A DNA stretch of 64,000 bases from Sordariomycetes sp. S80-01Y. Taxonomy: Eukaryota; Ascomycota; Sordariomycetes. Each line of letters opens with the position of its first letter. Position 1 is the first letter of the stretch. Shown here piece after piece: positions 43,218 to 52,787 of this stretch. The position numbers and the translations under genes were made by a program. The notes below the pieces were generated by a model. It made no database searches, was not told the origin of the DNA, and saw only the letters and a list, made by a program, of their open reading frames with translations. The stretch is from assembly GCA_037042185.1 (NCBI GenBank), contig JAXQJY010000027.1, positions 310,001 through 374,000 of the forward strand, given 5' to 3'.

Positions 43218-44668
43218 ATGGTAGGCCAATTTCTTTTTGTCGACAGCGGCAGCCAGCATGACCGCGCTGCAAAGAGGCGGATGCGCCAACATGTGATGAA
43301 GGGCAAGAATGCGGGCCGAAAGATCTGTCGACCATCCAAGCTCAGCATCGCTCCCGGAGTCAAGCAGCCGTGGCATCCCGGCGCAGTGGACGAAGGCTTT
43401 GGCATCGCTGTCGAGATGGTTGGTCTGCCCGTCAAGGTCACCTCTCGGGCGCTGCGTGTTATCAATGAGTGTACGTCGACACCGCGCTGCAGATAAAGGC
43501 GTCATCGTGGCTGAAAGATTTGTATAGTCTTCTCCTTTACAAGCGAGCGCATGTACAATCCGCAACTGGGCCTCTCCATGATTGACGCCAAGTCCATGTG
43601 GCTGAAGATGCTTTTGGGCGATGTGGACAGTTAGTGGCCCAGCCAAGGCTAACGGAGATGTTGAGCCGACTGACGACGCCCGCAGCACTGGAGTGCAACC
43701 TGGCCATGATGCAAGCAGCTAACGAGATTTACCTTGGGCGTGGAGCGGACTCACCGAGAGCCCTATCCTGCCTGGCCCAAACATTCGCAAGCATGCAAAA
43801 GAGGCTTCGTGGTTCCGATGCGCTGACTGACTCGACTCTTACGATTGTCGTCTCGCTCGTCGGCCAGCAGCAGATGCAGTCAGACATTGAAGGAGCCAAA
43901 GTCCACATCGCAGGACTCAGGCGAATTGTTGAGCTCCGCGGTGGCATCGACCAGCTGGAGGACAACCTCCCGCTGCTATTGAAGATCTGCAAGATGGACG
44001 TCGTGTTCGCGCTGCAGTACGGTGGACCTACGGCCTTCTTCCGGGACAATCTTCCGGAGGTGCGGGAGAAGATGAGCCGACAGGGCTTTGAGCTTGACCG
44101 CGAAGCATCAGATGGCGTTGTGAAATACCGTCCGGAGCATAGCGCGGTTCACGATGTCCTTCTAGATGCTCTTGGCCTAGGGTGCCTGTTCAATGATAGC
44201 ATCGATGCAGGAGTAATCGGCCTGGTCTCCTTCCAGGAGATCATGATGTCTATCTTCTTTCGGCTGCTGAGGATACGACCTGTGGACAGCCCAAGGTTGG
44301 ATTTGCCCCTCGATGAGAAGTATCACACCGGATTGGTTCTGTTCACGATGAGCATTTTTCTTCGCCACGACAATAGACGAGTGATCGAATGCACTCTGGT
44401 CTTGAAAAGCTTCGTGGACACACTGGCCGGAGGATCTGAAAAAGAGCACCCAGAGCTCTGCCTGTGGCTGATGATGATGGGTGGCATCTGGACCTCTGGC
44501 GATGACTCAGTTACCGCATGGCTGTTCCCTGTGGCTTTGAACACCGCCTCGTCCCTGGGTCTCGAGACTTGGTCCGGTGTTCGCACCTGTGTTAAGCAAT
44601 TTCCCTGGGTGAACAAATTGCATGACCAGCCTGGAGCTGAGCTTTGGAAGCGAATCAAGAGCTATTAG
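43218..44668 (+). CDS. Fungal-specific transcription-factor-domain protein lacking a zinc cluster
   Basis: Three exons (43218..43470, 43528..43629, 43686..44668) give 445 residues. It starts MVGQFLFVDSGSQ, and a basic stretch AAKRRMRQHVMKGKNAGRK follows. That FVFVDS...R.HVM.GKN opening is a hallmark of a Pezizomycotina group related to Zn2Cys6 regulators but without the six-cysteine DNA-binding domain. The remainder matches the fungal-specific regulatory (middle homology-like) region: TLTIVVSLVGQQQ, HIAGLRRIVELRGG and LLKICKMDVVFALQYG. It may act as a co-regulator or be a regulator that lost DNA binding. No target can be named. Confidence 0.82.
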
Positions 44669-44699
44669 TGTTGAGATTCTATTAAAGCGTCTCACCTAT

Positions 44700-45776
44700 T
44701 CACCAAGAAAACTTCTGCCCAACCAACTTCTCCGACAGCGCCCACAGAGTGTCAGCGTTCTTGCTCGACACAGCCTCCGGTCTGGCCTTCTCGCTGATCT
44801 GGCAGTTCTCCAGGAAGACGCCATAATTCTCGAAGCCAGGCTTACTCTGAACCTTAAGCTTCGGATCCAGCGCCGCTACCAAACTGTTGGAGGCCCCCAT
44901 GCCGGTCGGCCTCAGCTTGAAGTGTCCCGCACTCACCGAGTTCTTGACAGCCTCCGCCATTGATTCAGGCCACACGCGCGACAGTTCAGTGTCGATAATG
45001 CCAGGATGCACTGCAATGGACAGAATCCCGTACTTCGCGTACAGTCGCTGCGTTGCACCGACGCTGAAGAGCACGTTGGCGACCTTGCTCCGGTTGTAAC
45101 CGTCGAGCGGGACATAGGCAGAGTCCATGATGTTGTTGTAGCCGAAGCGGGCGAACACCTCTTCCTGCGGCTTCTCGCAATCGGGCAGATCGCAGTTCTT
45201 GACTTCGAAGTTGATATCGCTGAACCGCGGACCGGAAACCGTGGGTGAGCCCGAGCTAACGTTCACGATGCGCGTGTCGCCCTGAGGGCTGTTCTGCGCG
45301 GCTTTGATCAGCTTTGGCATGATGAGGTTTGTGAGAAGCCAGTGTCCGATGTGGTTGGTGGCAAGGTGCAGCTCGATGCCCTCCTTGGTCAAGGTGCGCT
45401 CAGGGATGCCCATGACGCCCGCGCTGTTGACGACAATGTTGATGGCGGGGATGTCGTCCCAGGAGAGAAGCTCCTTGGCCGCGGCGCGGACGGACTCTTG
45501 GCTGGAAAGATCAACGCTGAGCGGCCAGTAGTCGACATTGGGGTAGTCGGCCTTGAGAGCGTCGACGACAGCCTGCATCTTGCTCGGGGTGCGGCCGCAG
45601 ATGATGAGATGGGCCGGGCCGCCAGAGGCGAAGGCCTGCGAGGTGGTGAAGCCGATGCCCTCGAGGTTGGCTCCGGTCACCAGGACAGTCTTGCCTTGGA
45701 TACGATGGGCGAAGTCCTTGGCCACTGTAAGGCCTAGGGTGTCAATGTCGTACTCGGGGTGGGTGGTGGATGTCAT
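44700..45776 (-). CDS. Short-chain dehydrogenase/reductase (retinol-dehydrogenase-like)
   Basis: A single exon of 358 residues. The cofactor site is VLVTGANLEGIGFTTSQ, a slightly unusual TGxxxxGIG spacing, followed by CGR (NADPH preference likely) and NSAGVMGIPE in place of NNAG. The catalytic Ser is in VNVSSGSP, and Tyr and Lys are in DGYNRSKVAN. The size and the long insert between them match fungal retinol-dehydrogenase/WWOX-like SDRs. Substrate unknown. It lies tail to tail with the regulator-like gene, with only 31 bp between the stop codons. Confidence 0.87.
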   Translation of the reverse strand: MTSTTHPEYDIDTLGLTVAKDFAHRIQGKTVLVTGANLEGIGFTTSQAFASGGPAHLIICGRTPSKMQAVVDALKADYPNVDYWPLSVDLSSQESVRAAAKELLSWDDIPAINIVVNSAGVMGIPERTLTKEGIELHLATNHIGHWLLTNLIMPKLIKAAQNSPQGDTRIVNVSSGSPTVSGPRFSDINFEVKNCDLPDCEKPQEEVFARFGYNNIMDSAYVPLDGYNRSKVANVLFSVGATQRLYAKYGILSIAVHPGIIDTELSRVWPESMAEAVKNSVSAGHFKLRPTGMGASNSLVAALDPKLKVQSKPGFENYGVFLENCQISEKARPEAVSSKNADTLWALSEKLVGQKFSW

Positions 45777-46368
45777 GGTGTGCAGTGCAAAACGGCCAAG
45801 TTTCTGTCTGAAGATGAATATTGCAATGACTTATGATGATGATTACGATGTTGAGGATGCTAATGATGTTCCCAGCTTTGAGGGATGAGGATAGAGTTCT
45901 TCTTATAGACATCTTCACTGCTCTTACGACTCGCTATGATGGTGCCATAGTGGTGGACGGCCCAATGAGAGACTTACTACCCAATGTGGCAAGGTGCCTT
46001 TCGCAGCGTGCAAGCAGTGACATACACGAAACTATAAAATCTGCTTGCTGTAGCATTACGGAGGCAACGCACTTAGGAGTTAAGCACCACCGACTTTCTA
46101 GTTCCTTGGGACCTGCGAGCCGCGTGGGAACCAATGAGAGACCTGATACCCGTTTAGGAAAGCGTATGCCTGTCTGGCCTTCTTGTCAGATGGAAGAAGC
46201 GGGGCTGCCTAGGATGCTTCTCAAACGGCCTGTCTGGTACGAGGCCGTTGGCGAAGCATCTTGGAGTCTTGATCACAGGACGCGCAGTGCTTGGATGATC
46301 AATAGCTTCCAACGATTTGAATTGCTTTCATTCTATCTTAGCCACACCAGAGGCTAAAGCACACGAAG
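45777..46368. other. Intergenic upstream of the SDR
   Basis: This contains an open frame of 174 codons on the plus strand (45833-46357) that begins with a low-complexity Met/Ile run and has no domain. I regard it as chance. No RNA or repeat is seen. Confidence 0.45.
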
Positions 46369-46917
46369 TCACAGTCTGTCTAGGCAGTCCCCCATGGACG
46401 TGTCCGAGAATGTACCAATCAACTGCACCGCCCCGTCGCCGACAGTGAGGCTCTTTGCCGTCCAGCGCTCCCCAGGCGACAATCTCAGTATTTGCCTACT
46501 GCGGTCGCCAACCGAAATGTGCTCGAACACATGTGTACGGCTGGTAGATCGCTCGTCAACGTGTTGAGATGGCGCCAGGAGGTCCAGGTCAGCGGTGTGT
46601 GATGCACTCGCCTGCCCGCCCGAGGGCGTGGATCTCAGGAGGGTTGGTAGATGGATTCCTCTCGCTATCTCGCTGCTCTCAAGACGAACGATCACATCGT
46701 AAACCTTGTTGCTGACTTTCTTCAATATGCCCAGAGTCATAAAACCGGCCATTGTGAGGTCGTCTTGCGCGGTGGTATCCAGGGCAGCGTCAGACGTGTG
46801 GCAGCTGGTGGTTGTGCTACCCTGCGGACTGAAGATGTTGGTAATGTGGTCCAGGATGTTGGTGCAGATGCCGAGGCAGGCTTCGGCGCCCGCGGACTCT
46901 CTCTGGAATTGATTCAT
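46369..46917 (-). CDS. Short paralogue of the neighbouring HeLo-like protein, motif C-terminal, HeLo-like part absent
   Basis: From the first in-frame ATG (MNQFQRESAG) the product is 182 residues. The frame stays open ~90 nt further upstream to a possible TTACCAG acceptor, so an unseen first exon is possible. Two stretches match the middle of the protein coded at 48144-49518: ESAGAEACLGIC against EISAEHCLQLC, and DDLTMAGFMTLGILKKVSNK against KEMTLAGMTTLSCLKACDLE. The C-terminal ~45 residues (FEHISVGDRSRQIL ... VGDGAVQLIGTFSD) carry the two-repeat module shared by three genes here. I found no HeLo-like exon upstream, so this is a shortened paralogue, either an adaptor-like product or a decaying copy. 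Confidence 0.6.
   Translation of the reverse strand: MNQFQRESAGAEACLGICTNILDHITNIFSPQGSTTTSCHTSDAALDTTAQDDLTMAGFMTLGILKKVSNKVYDVIVRLESSEIARGIHLPTLLRSTPSGGQASASHTADLDLLAPSQHVDERSTSRTHVFEHISVGDRSRQILRLSPGERWTAKSLTVGDGAVQLIGTFSDTSMGDCLDRL
46402..46533 (-). other. Two-repeat C-terminal motif, copy A
   Basis: A module within the 182-residue protein. Its two pseudo-repeats share the pattern G-x4-Q-hydrophobic. The first G and Q are at residues 137 and 142 and the second at 160 and 165, so the period is exactly 23. The core is VGDGAVQLIGT. Confidence 0.7.
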
Positions 46918-47646
46918 GACTTTCGCGTTCAAACCGAATTCAGTCAATGGATATTCCAATTCTTGCACTCCTTTGGTTCTGCGGCTGCTGGTAACGAAAT
47001 GTCGTAATGCTTCTCAACATTTCCACTCCGGAGTTTGGGAAGATTATTTAAACAACAAGCAACCGTACATGGACGCAATCGGACTTGTGCGTCCGTTAAT
47101 GGACCCTACCAGGCCAAGCTTATGAGCATCAGCTTGATCAGCCTCAGGTCTCTCAGGCCAGAAACAGCCGCAACGGCCAGAAACAGGCGAACAGACACAG
47201 CATCCATGCTTATGGAGCGGCTTGCGGCCAAAACCCGCCGCTTCGTCCATGTCTAACCCAGCTGTGGAGCCTCGTCCACTAAGGTCCTCCCCATGGCGCT
47301 TGCAAGGACGTATCAGATTGGTCAGCTCTGGACCCCAGATCCCACCCCCCGACCCTGTCGTGGCCGATTCCAGCCGTCCAGTTGCAGCCCGGCTGTCGTT
47401 CAGCGGTCGACTTCCATCCAGAACTAGACGATGGACGAGGCTTGTGTGGTGGGTTCTACAGCGGGGGCGCGGCGCGTAGCTCAACTCCCCACCTCCGGCA
47501 TCGTGATGGCATTTTCCCATTCTCATCCGGATTGACATGGCTTATTTATTTATTTGAACGAGCCACCCCAACACAACACTTTCTATTATCAAGAAGCGCT
47601 GCATACATCTCACTCACACTCTGATTGGCAGCTACCAGAACCAGCC
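46918..47646. other. Divergent intergenic region between two motif genes
   Basis: Promoter region of the flanking genes. I looked for a HeLo-like exon on the minus strand here and did not find one. A TTTATTTATTTG stretch lies at about 47,542-47,553. Confidence 0.5.
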
Positions 47647-48090
47647 ATGGACCCTCTGCCTTCTCGTAGCTCCCCGCACGAGCGCCGCGCAACTCCAGCA
47701 GACGACAACACCACCAACCCACCCGAGGCAGATTCGGGAGCAGGGGTCGCCCGACCAACGCATAGACTCAATAACATTCGGTGTGGCGGCAACGGAGTCC
47801 AGCTCTTGGTCTCTACGCGAGAACATCTATACGACGCCAATGAGGTGGAGGCAGGGGACGGCTCATGGCAGGTTGTCGGCGCCTGGTCCGACGAGTCTGC
47901 CCCAGAGCTCACCAGGATGCTCAGCCAACGCTCCTCCACGGGAGTAGGGGTGTCCAGCCAGATCAGCGGCAGTGCTCAACCGGCGACACGACCGCAGCCC
48001 TCTTCACGGGTCTCTCCGCAGGCACACTTTGACAGGGGAGGGCAGAGACTTGGGACACTTGCGGATCAGAGTGGGAATGTCTCAACTTGA
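47647..48090 (+). CDS. Small protein built around the two-repeat motif
   Basis: A single exon of 147 residues from ATG at 47647. The first ~38 residues are polar and disordered (PSRSSPHERRATPADDN). Residues 39-82 carry the shared module: RLNNIRCGGNGVQLLVST, then EAGDGSWQVVGAWSDES. G47/Q52 and G70/Q75 are spaced 23 apart exactly as in the two neighbouring genes. The tail is Ser/Gln-rich and ends with a motif-like RGGQRLGTLADQSG. There is no HeLo-like or nucleotide-binding domain. It runs tail to tail with the HeLo-like gene, 53 bp between stop codons. If the module polymerises, this could be a motif-only partner or modulator of the neighbouring effector-like protein; that is inference. Confidence 0.65.
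   Translation: MDPLPSRSSPHERRATPADDNTTNPPEADSGAGVARPTHRLNNIRCGGNGVQLLVSTREHLYDANEVEAGDGSWQVVGAWSDESAPELTRMLSQRSSTGVGVSSQISGSAQPATRPQPSSRVSPQAHFDRGGQRLGTLADQSGNVST
47761..47892 (+). other. Two-repeat motif, copy B
   Basis: The module of the 147-residue protein, residues 39-82. Both halves match G-x4-Q-hydrophobic, 23 residues apart, with core AGDGSWQVVGA. Confidence 0.7.
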
Positions 48091-48143
48091 TGGGATGGGG
48101 CCCTGCATGATTGATGATTTCGTTTGTTGGTAGCAATGTTCAA

Positions 48144-49518
48144 TCAGCCTCTGCTGGCACTGCTGGCGTGTAATTGCTCATGTAGCTCTTCTTTCCCTTC
48201 ACTCTTCTCAACCTCGTGGCTGACAAGCCCCTGTCGTTGGTTTGCGTGAAGCATGGTGATCTCTTGCAAATGTTCCGGGGCCAGAGAGCCGAAGAACTGA
48301 AATGCCCCGTCTCCCGCGTGAGCCTTGTTGACCTTGAAGAGGTCCCCAACGGTAGAGACGCAGATCTGTTGTCCATTGGCTCCGACGCTAACGTCCTCCA
48401 CAACATGGACTCGCTCTGGGGTAGCCCGGGACGACGCTTCCTTGCAGAAATGAAGAAGCTCCTTGACGCTGACCAGCTCGTGCTCAATCCCCTGAACCTC
48501 CCCCGCCTGACCCTCAGCTCCTACGTTTGCCAGGTCCCCAAAGTCCATGGACTGATGCTGCCCCTGGTGGGTCGGAGATGCCTCCTCGAGTACCCTGCTT
48601 TGGGCTGTTGTCGCTTGCTTACTTAGCTTGCTAATAGCATGGGACATTTCCAAGTCACAAGCCTTCAGGCAGGAAAGGGTCGTCATGCCCGCCAGTGTCA
48701 TCTCTTTAGTCGATAACGTGCTAATAGCGCCCGTCGTGTCCGTCGCACCGACATTGTGACTTCTCAGGGCAAGGTGGAACTGCGCCTGGTCAAAATCGCT
48801 CTGGAACCGGCGGCAAAGCTGCAAACAGTGCTCCGCGCTGATTTCCTCTTCGCGCATCTGCTCTAGGTAGGCTGTTAGGTGATCGGTCTCTTGCTGCTGC
48901 TGCTGCTGACCGCTGGCTGGAGGCGCCCGAAGCCCCTCGGACCGGGCCTGGACGTCTTCGAAGTGCTGCTGCACAAGCCGTGTTGTCGCGTCCAACTCGC
49001 TCTTGTAGTCGTTCAGAACTCTGAGCGTGACTTGCGATGTACGCCTGCGAACGCATGTGTTAGCCATGTACCACTGCTGACACTGCATTGGGGCATTCAA
49101 GTACATACAGGTTGGCATCAGCGATAGCAATTGCCATTGTGGACTTGTACATAGCCAGTGTGTCCGTTAAATCAACAATGTCGCCAAGCCTGAACCTGAA
49201 AGACATCCACTTGAATACCCTCTTCCCACCACTTAGAGTCGGCCGGTGAAACTCTAGAATCACTCTGAATTGATTGCATGTTGCTTCACATTCCTTGAGA
49301 GGACTTTCGAGAGGGGTTCCCACGTTTTCATCCTGCTCGCAAAGCTCCCGCAACGACGAAAGAATCTTTTTAAGGCTGAGGATCTGGTTGAGAAGGTCGT
49401 GCACTCTTTTTGGGTAGGTCTTGAAACTTTCGATCGTGTCGTATAAGGCCACCGACGACTGTATCGTGGCTGTGATGACGGCGATGATCCCCGCGGCGAC
49501 GCTGAGGGGATCAGCCAT
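48144..49518 (-). CDS. HeLo-like N-terminal domain protein with C-terminal two-repeat motif
   Basis: Two exons (49109..49518 and 48144..49044; GTATGT donor, TTCGCAG acceptor, GCTAACA branch) give 436 residues. The N-terminus (MADPLSVAAGIIAVITATIQ, VALYDTIESFKTYPKRV, LLNQILSLKKILSSL) is the four-helix 'fungal N-terminal domain of STAND proteins' (Helo_like_N, formerly PigL_N). Related HeLo/HELL domains permeabilise membranes in fungal programmed cell death. A six-Gln run at about residue 183-188 and helical segments follow. Residues ~350-393 hold the module: VEDVSVGANGQQICVSTVGD, then HAGDGAFQFFGSLAP. G358/Q363 and G381/Q386 are 23 apart. An N-terminal HeLo-like domain plus a C-terminal two-repeat motif is the layout of HET-S and HELLF. 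Amyloid behaviour is inference. Confidence 0.75.
48276..48407 (-). other. Two-repeat motif, copy C
   Basis: Residues ~350-393 of the HeLo-like protein. Two halves with the G-x4-Q-hydrophobic pattern lie 23 residues apart. The core AGDGAFQFFGS aligns without gaps to the copies at 46402-46533 and 47761-47892. Confidence 0.7.
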
Positions 49519-50034
49519 CCCGGCTTGTCTGTCGCGAGATGGACGTTGAGACTGATATCTCCAGCATTAGGGCTGGCTGTCTTCTTGATGAATCACTTCA
49601 CCCGGCGTCAGTTGGTCTGTCCGAAAGGTAGCAAAAGGTATCTCTACGAGGTCGGCCGTCCAGGAACCAACATCGTCCCCGCCTCTAACCGCCAGCAGGT
49701 GACGGGACTGGTAACGGCACGTGCCGCTGTGGGTACCTGGAGGTGGAGGCCCACTCACTGAGGCCTTGATGTATTCAAGCAATGGTCGTTCACATTGACA
49801 CCGATCTTTGCCTATGTTTTTAGCTGAACCAGATGGACTGGTGGCTTTTCTTTGTTCATCTCCCAAGGAACATGAGAGAGCATCCGGAATGTAATCATAA
49901 TCGCTTGAAGTCTGTCGTTCATCAATGCTTCGCTTGTCCATCTATTTTACAGGGATGTCGACCATCTCCAGCGGTGCGCCTCCATGTTCCGACCAATGGC
50001 GTTGCTATTGAGCTATACTTGCAGCATTGTGCGT
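49519..50034. other. Intergenic upstream of the HeLo-like gene
   Basis: Promoter of the HeLo-like gene and 3' flank of the transporter. No gene or repeat is seen. Confidence 0.5.
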
Positions 50035-51885
50035 CTAGAGCAAGTAGCGGAAACTCTTAATCTCAAGGTCTGTCTGATGCAACGCCTGCGCGCTCTCCTC
50101 TGCCGCATCTGATGGCGTCGGCACTCCATACACCTTGTCACGACGGCGATTTTCCACAACATAGTAGACGAGAAGACAAATCAGGAAGAAAACAGCCAGC
50201 GCAAGCCCCGAGACCGCCATGGTGATACCAGTCTGGAATCATATCAGAACCTCTCTTTTCTCAAGCAATTTAACCATGTGAACTTACTGGGTAATGGGGA
50301 GCCTCGCTCGCCAGGAAGAATTGCGGTCCCACAATGTTCCCTACGCAGTACGCTACGAAGAGCAGAGCTCCGGTGACGCTGCGCTTCGTGAAGCCCGCGA
50401 CGTTGGACGAGATGACGCTCAACGAGAGTGGAATGTTGACCGCGAAGACGGCCCCGAGGGCCAGACCCAAGAGTCGTTCCGTTCTATCGTCCATTCCAAG
50501 CTTCCACACAAGTGCCATGCCGACGAGCGACACCACCGTATTCAGGATCATCATGGCGATACGAGTTCGAGGGACAAAGGTTGCGACGGTGGCTGTGATG
50601 AGGAGGAAGACGATCTGCGCGGCGCCGAGGGGCATCTGGAGCAGGAGAGACTGCAGCTGCGTGAACCCAAAACTGTTGATCAGGATATTCGAGAACTTTA
50701 GTGGTCAGCATATCCGTGTTCCAGAATCACAGGGTCGATGGCTTACGCTAGTGATCCCACCGTTGCAGAGATTCACGCAGAATGTATACAGGACCAGGAA
50801 CCACGTCTGCGGATCGCGAAGACACAACCAGACCTGCTCCCAGTGGAATTTGCCCGTGTCTGTCCCACCGGGTTGGTTCTGGCACGTACGCTGCAGGGCG
50901 ATGAGGCGCTCCCTCTCCGTCAGGAAGATGGCGTTCTTCGGTGTATCGGGGAGCAAGACGGCGAGGAACAGGCCGATGCCTGCCGTGATGGCGCCGAGGA
51001 CTAGAAAGAGGAGCTGCCAGCTGTTGACGGTGTCATTGTCGACGGTACCGATGCCCCACGCCACGACGCCGCCAATGACGGTGGCGATGCAGTTGCCAAA
51101 GAACCAGGCGGATTGCCTGGGTCAGCATCGTCAGTGCCTCGCGCCCGATGATGGCTAGAAGGAAAGTTCACTTACCGAGCCGGCTGCTCCTCGCGCTTGT
51201 AGAACATGCCGGTGATCAGCGAGAATCCAGGCGCAATGGCAGCTTCGCCCACGCCTAGGAAGAAGCGGGCTGCCATAATACCGGCAAAGCTTTTTGCTGC
51301 GGCGTGGCACATCAAGACACCGCCCCAGATGAGTCTAATTACAGTCAGTGGCTTGCAAAGAGTAATACAAGGGGGCTGCACAGACACCATGACAGTCAGG
51401 TACTTGCCAAGTGGCAAGCGAACGGCTAAGTACGAGCTGATGGGACTCCAAGCGAGGTAGCCAAAGTAGAAGACGGCTGAAGCCCAACTGTACTGCTGTC
51501 CCTGGAGATTCTGATGACTTTTAGCTTCCAGCTTCTCGCGTTCAATCACTGCAGTGCGAGAAGGGGCAACGTACCAGATCCTCCCTCAGGTTGAACATGG
51601 TTGCTTGGCTCAGGGCCAACTTGTCCATGAACTGCATCATATAACATACTCCCATCAACGGAATCATTCTGCCATGCGCAGTCAGTCACCAAGGACTTGA
51701 ATCAAGTATGGCAATACTCACATCAGGTCCAGCTTCAGAACAACTCTCTTCTCTTCCTCGGGCGTTGCGTAGCCCTGGAGCATCTCCCCGACACCGACAT
51801 CACGCATCGATGTGTCTTGTGCCTCTGACTTCATATCGTCATATTTGAAAGTCTCAGAATGTCTTTCGGCGGATTGACGCTCCAT
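50035..51885 (-). CDS. Dal5-type (anion:cation symporter family) MFS transporter
   Basis: Seven exons (51722..51885, 51575..51668, 51404..51510, 51176..51334, 50747..51116, 50288..50695, 50035..50232) give 499 residues. The exon 3/4 junction (GTACCT donor) is the least certain. Twelve spans are expected. Family marks are MMQFMDKLALSQATMFNLREDL, YFGYLAWSPISSYLAVRLP, MAARFFLGVGEAAIAPGFSLITGMFYKREEQPAR and a C-terminal ENRRRDKVYG. Dal5-type carriers import organic anions such as allantoate, ureidosuccinate, dipeptides or vitamins. A divergent M20 amidohydrolase gene 0.9 kb away suggests import of an amide or acyl-amino-acid that is then hydrolysed. Confidence 0.9.
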
Positions 51886-52787
51886 GGTGGAGGTTGTATA
51901 TTATTGTCCTAGTATTGCAAGTAGGTCTCAATCTTTACACAACAGGACCAATGCCAGAGATGCTTGATAGAATCTCAATACAGACACTTCCAGGTTTAAG
52001 TAGAAGACATCTGCTTATCAGCGTTCGTGGATTTGGGACTAGTGAACTCGACACTCGCATACAAGGCTGCTGATACCAACCCACGCCGGTGGAGATGCCA
52101 CAAGCCCACCCAGATAAAGATGCGGGGAAGAGATGAATTAGTAAATCAGCTTTCACTTTGACGCGTTTTGTCGAGCCGACTTGGACTGCCGAAGATAAGC
52201 TGGACTGTTGCTCCTGGTATTAGTTGAGGTCGTCGGCAATCTGACCAATCGCGTGTCACTCGTCGGCAAATCCACACCTCCCACGCGATGTAGGCTGCAG
52301 GGACCGGTTCGCAAGTTCTCAGGTGGATACATGCTTTGGAGACTTTGACCTCGAAGGTTTCGATAGAAACTTTCAATGGCTGATTCGAGCATATCTGTGG
52401 GCCTTATCTCAGTGTGAGCCCCAAGGATTGGGTCGTTGCTCGTGGCGTATGCCAGCTATCGGCTTCATGATAATCAAGAGATGACGACAGGGCTCCCAAT
52501 CTGGAAGCTATTTGACATGGTGTGTCAAGACTCCGTTCACCTCCTCGGCGACTCGTGTTAATTCGATCGCGACCCGCGCGGACCGGAATCACTGGAGCGG
52601 AACAGGCTGCATTCCGACGGCAACCAAGATCCGGGGCTGGGTATATGAGCAAAGCGAAGCCAGACAGGAAGCGATCTCGGAATAGCATTCCGTCATTCAC
52701 GATTCCGCGCTGGCAAGTCTCCAAGCCAACCACAACCATCCACAGCCTCTCTGATAGCACGAGGTTCTAGCACACTTGTCACCATTC
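51886..52787. promoter_or_regulatory. Shared divergent promoter of transporter and M20 hydrolase
   Basis: A 902-bp region. Half-sites CGGAAT/ATTCCG occur five times between 52584 and 52707, close to the M20 start. Two of them form a perfect 15-bp palindrome at 52678-52692 (CGGAAT, AGC, ATTCCG). CGG-N9-CCG dyads are typical Zn2Cys6 targets. Several GATAA words (near 52111 and 52193) could mediate nitrogen control by an AreA-type factor. Confidence 0.55.

Noticed and set aside
45833-46357. 174-codon plus-strand frame
   Set aside because: It starts with a Met/Ile low-complexity run, has no recognisable domain and lies in the promoter of the SDR; kept as non-coding with some doubt.
47044-47538. 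164-codon minus-strand frame upstream of the short motif gene, tested as a HeLo-like first exon
   Set aside because: Its sequence is Gly/Arg/Cys-rich with no helical HeLo-like pattern.
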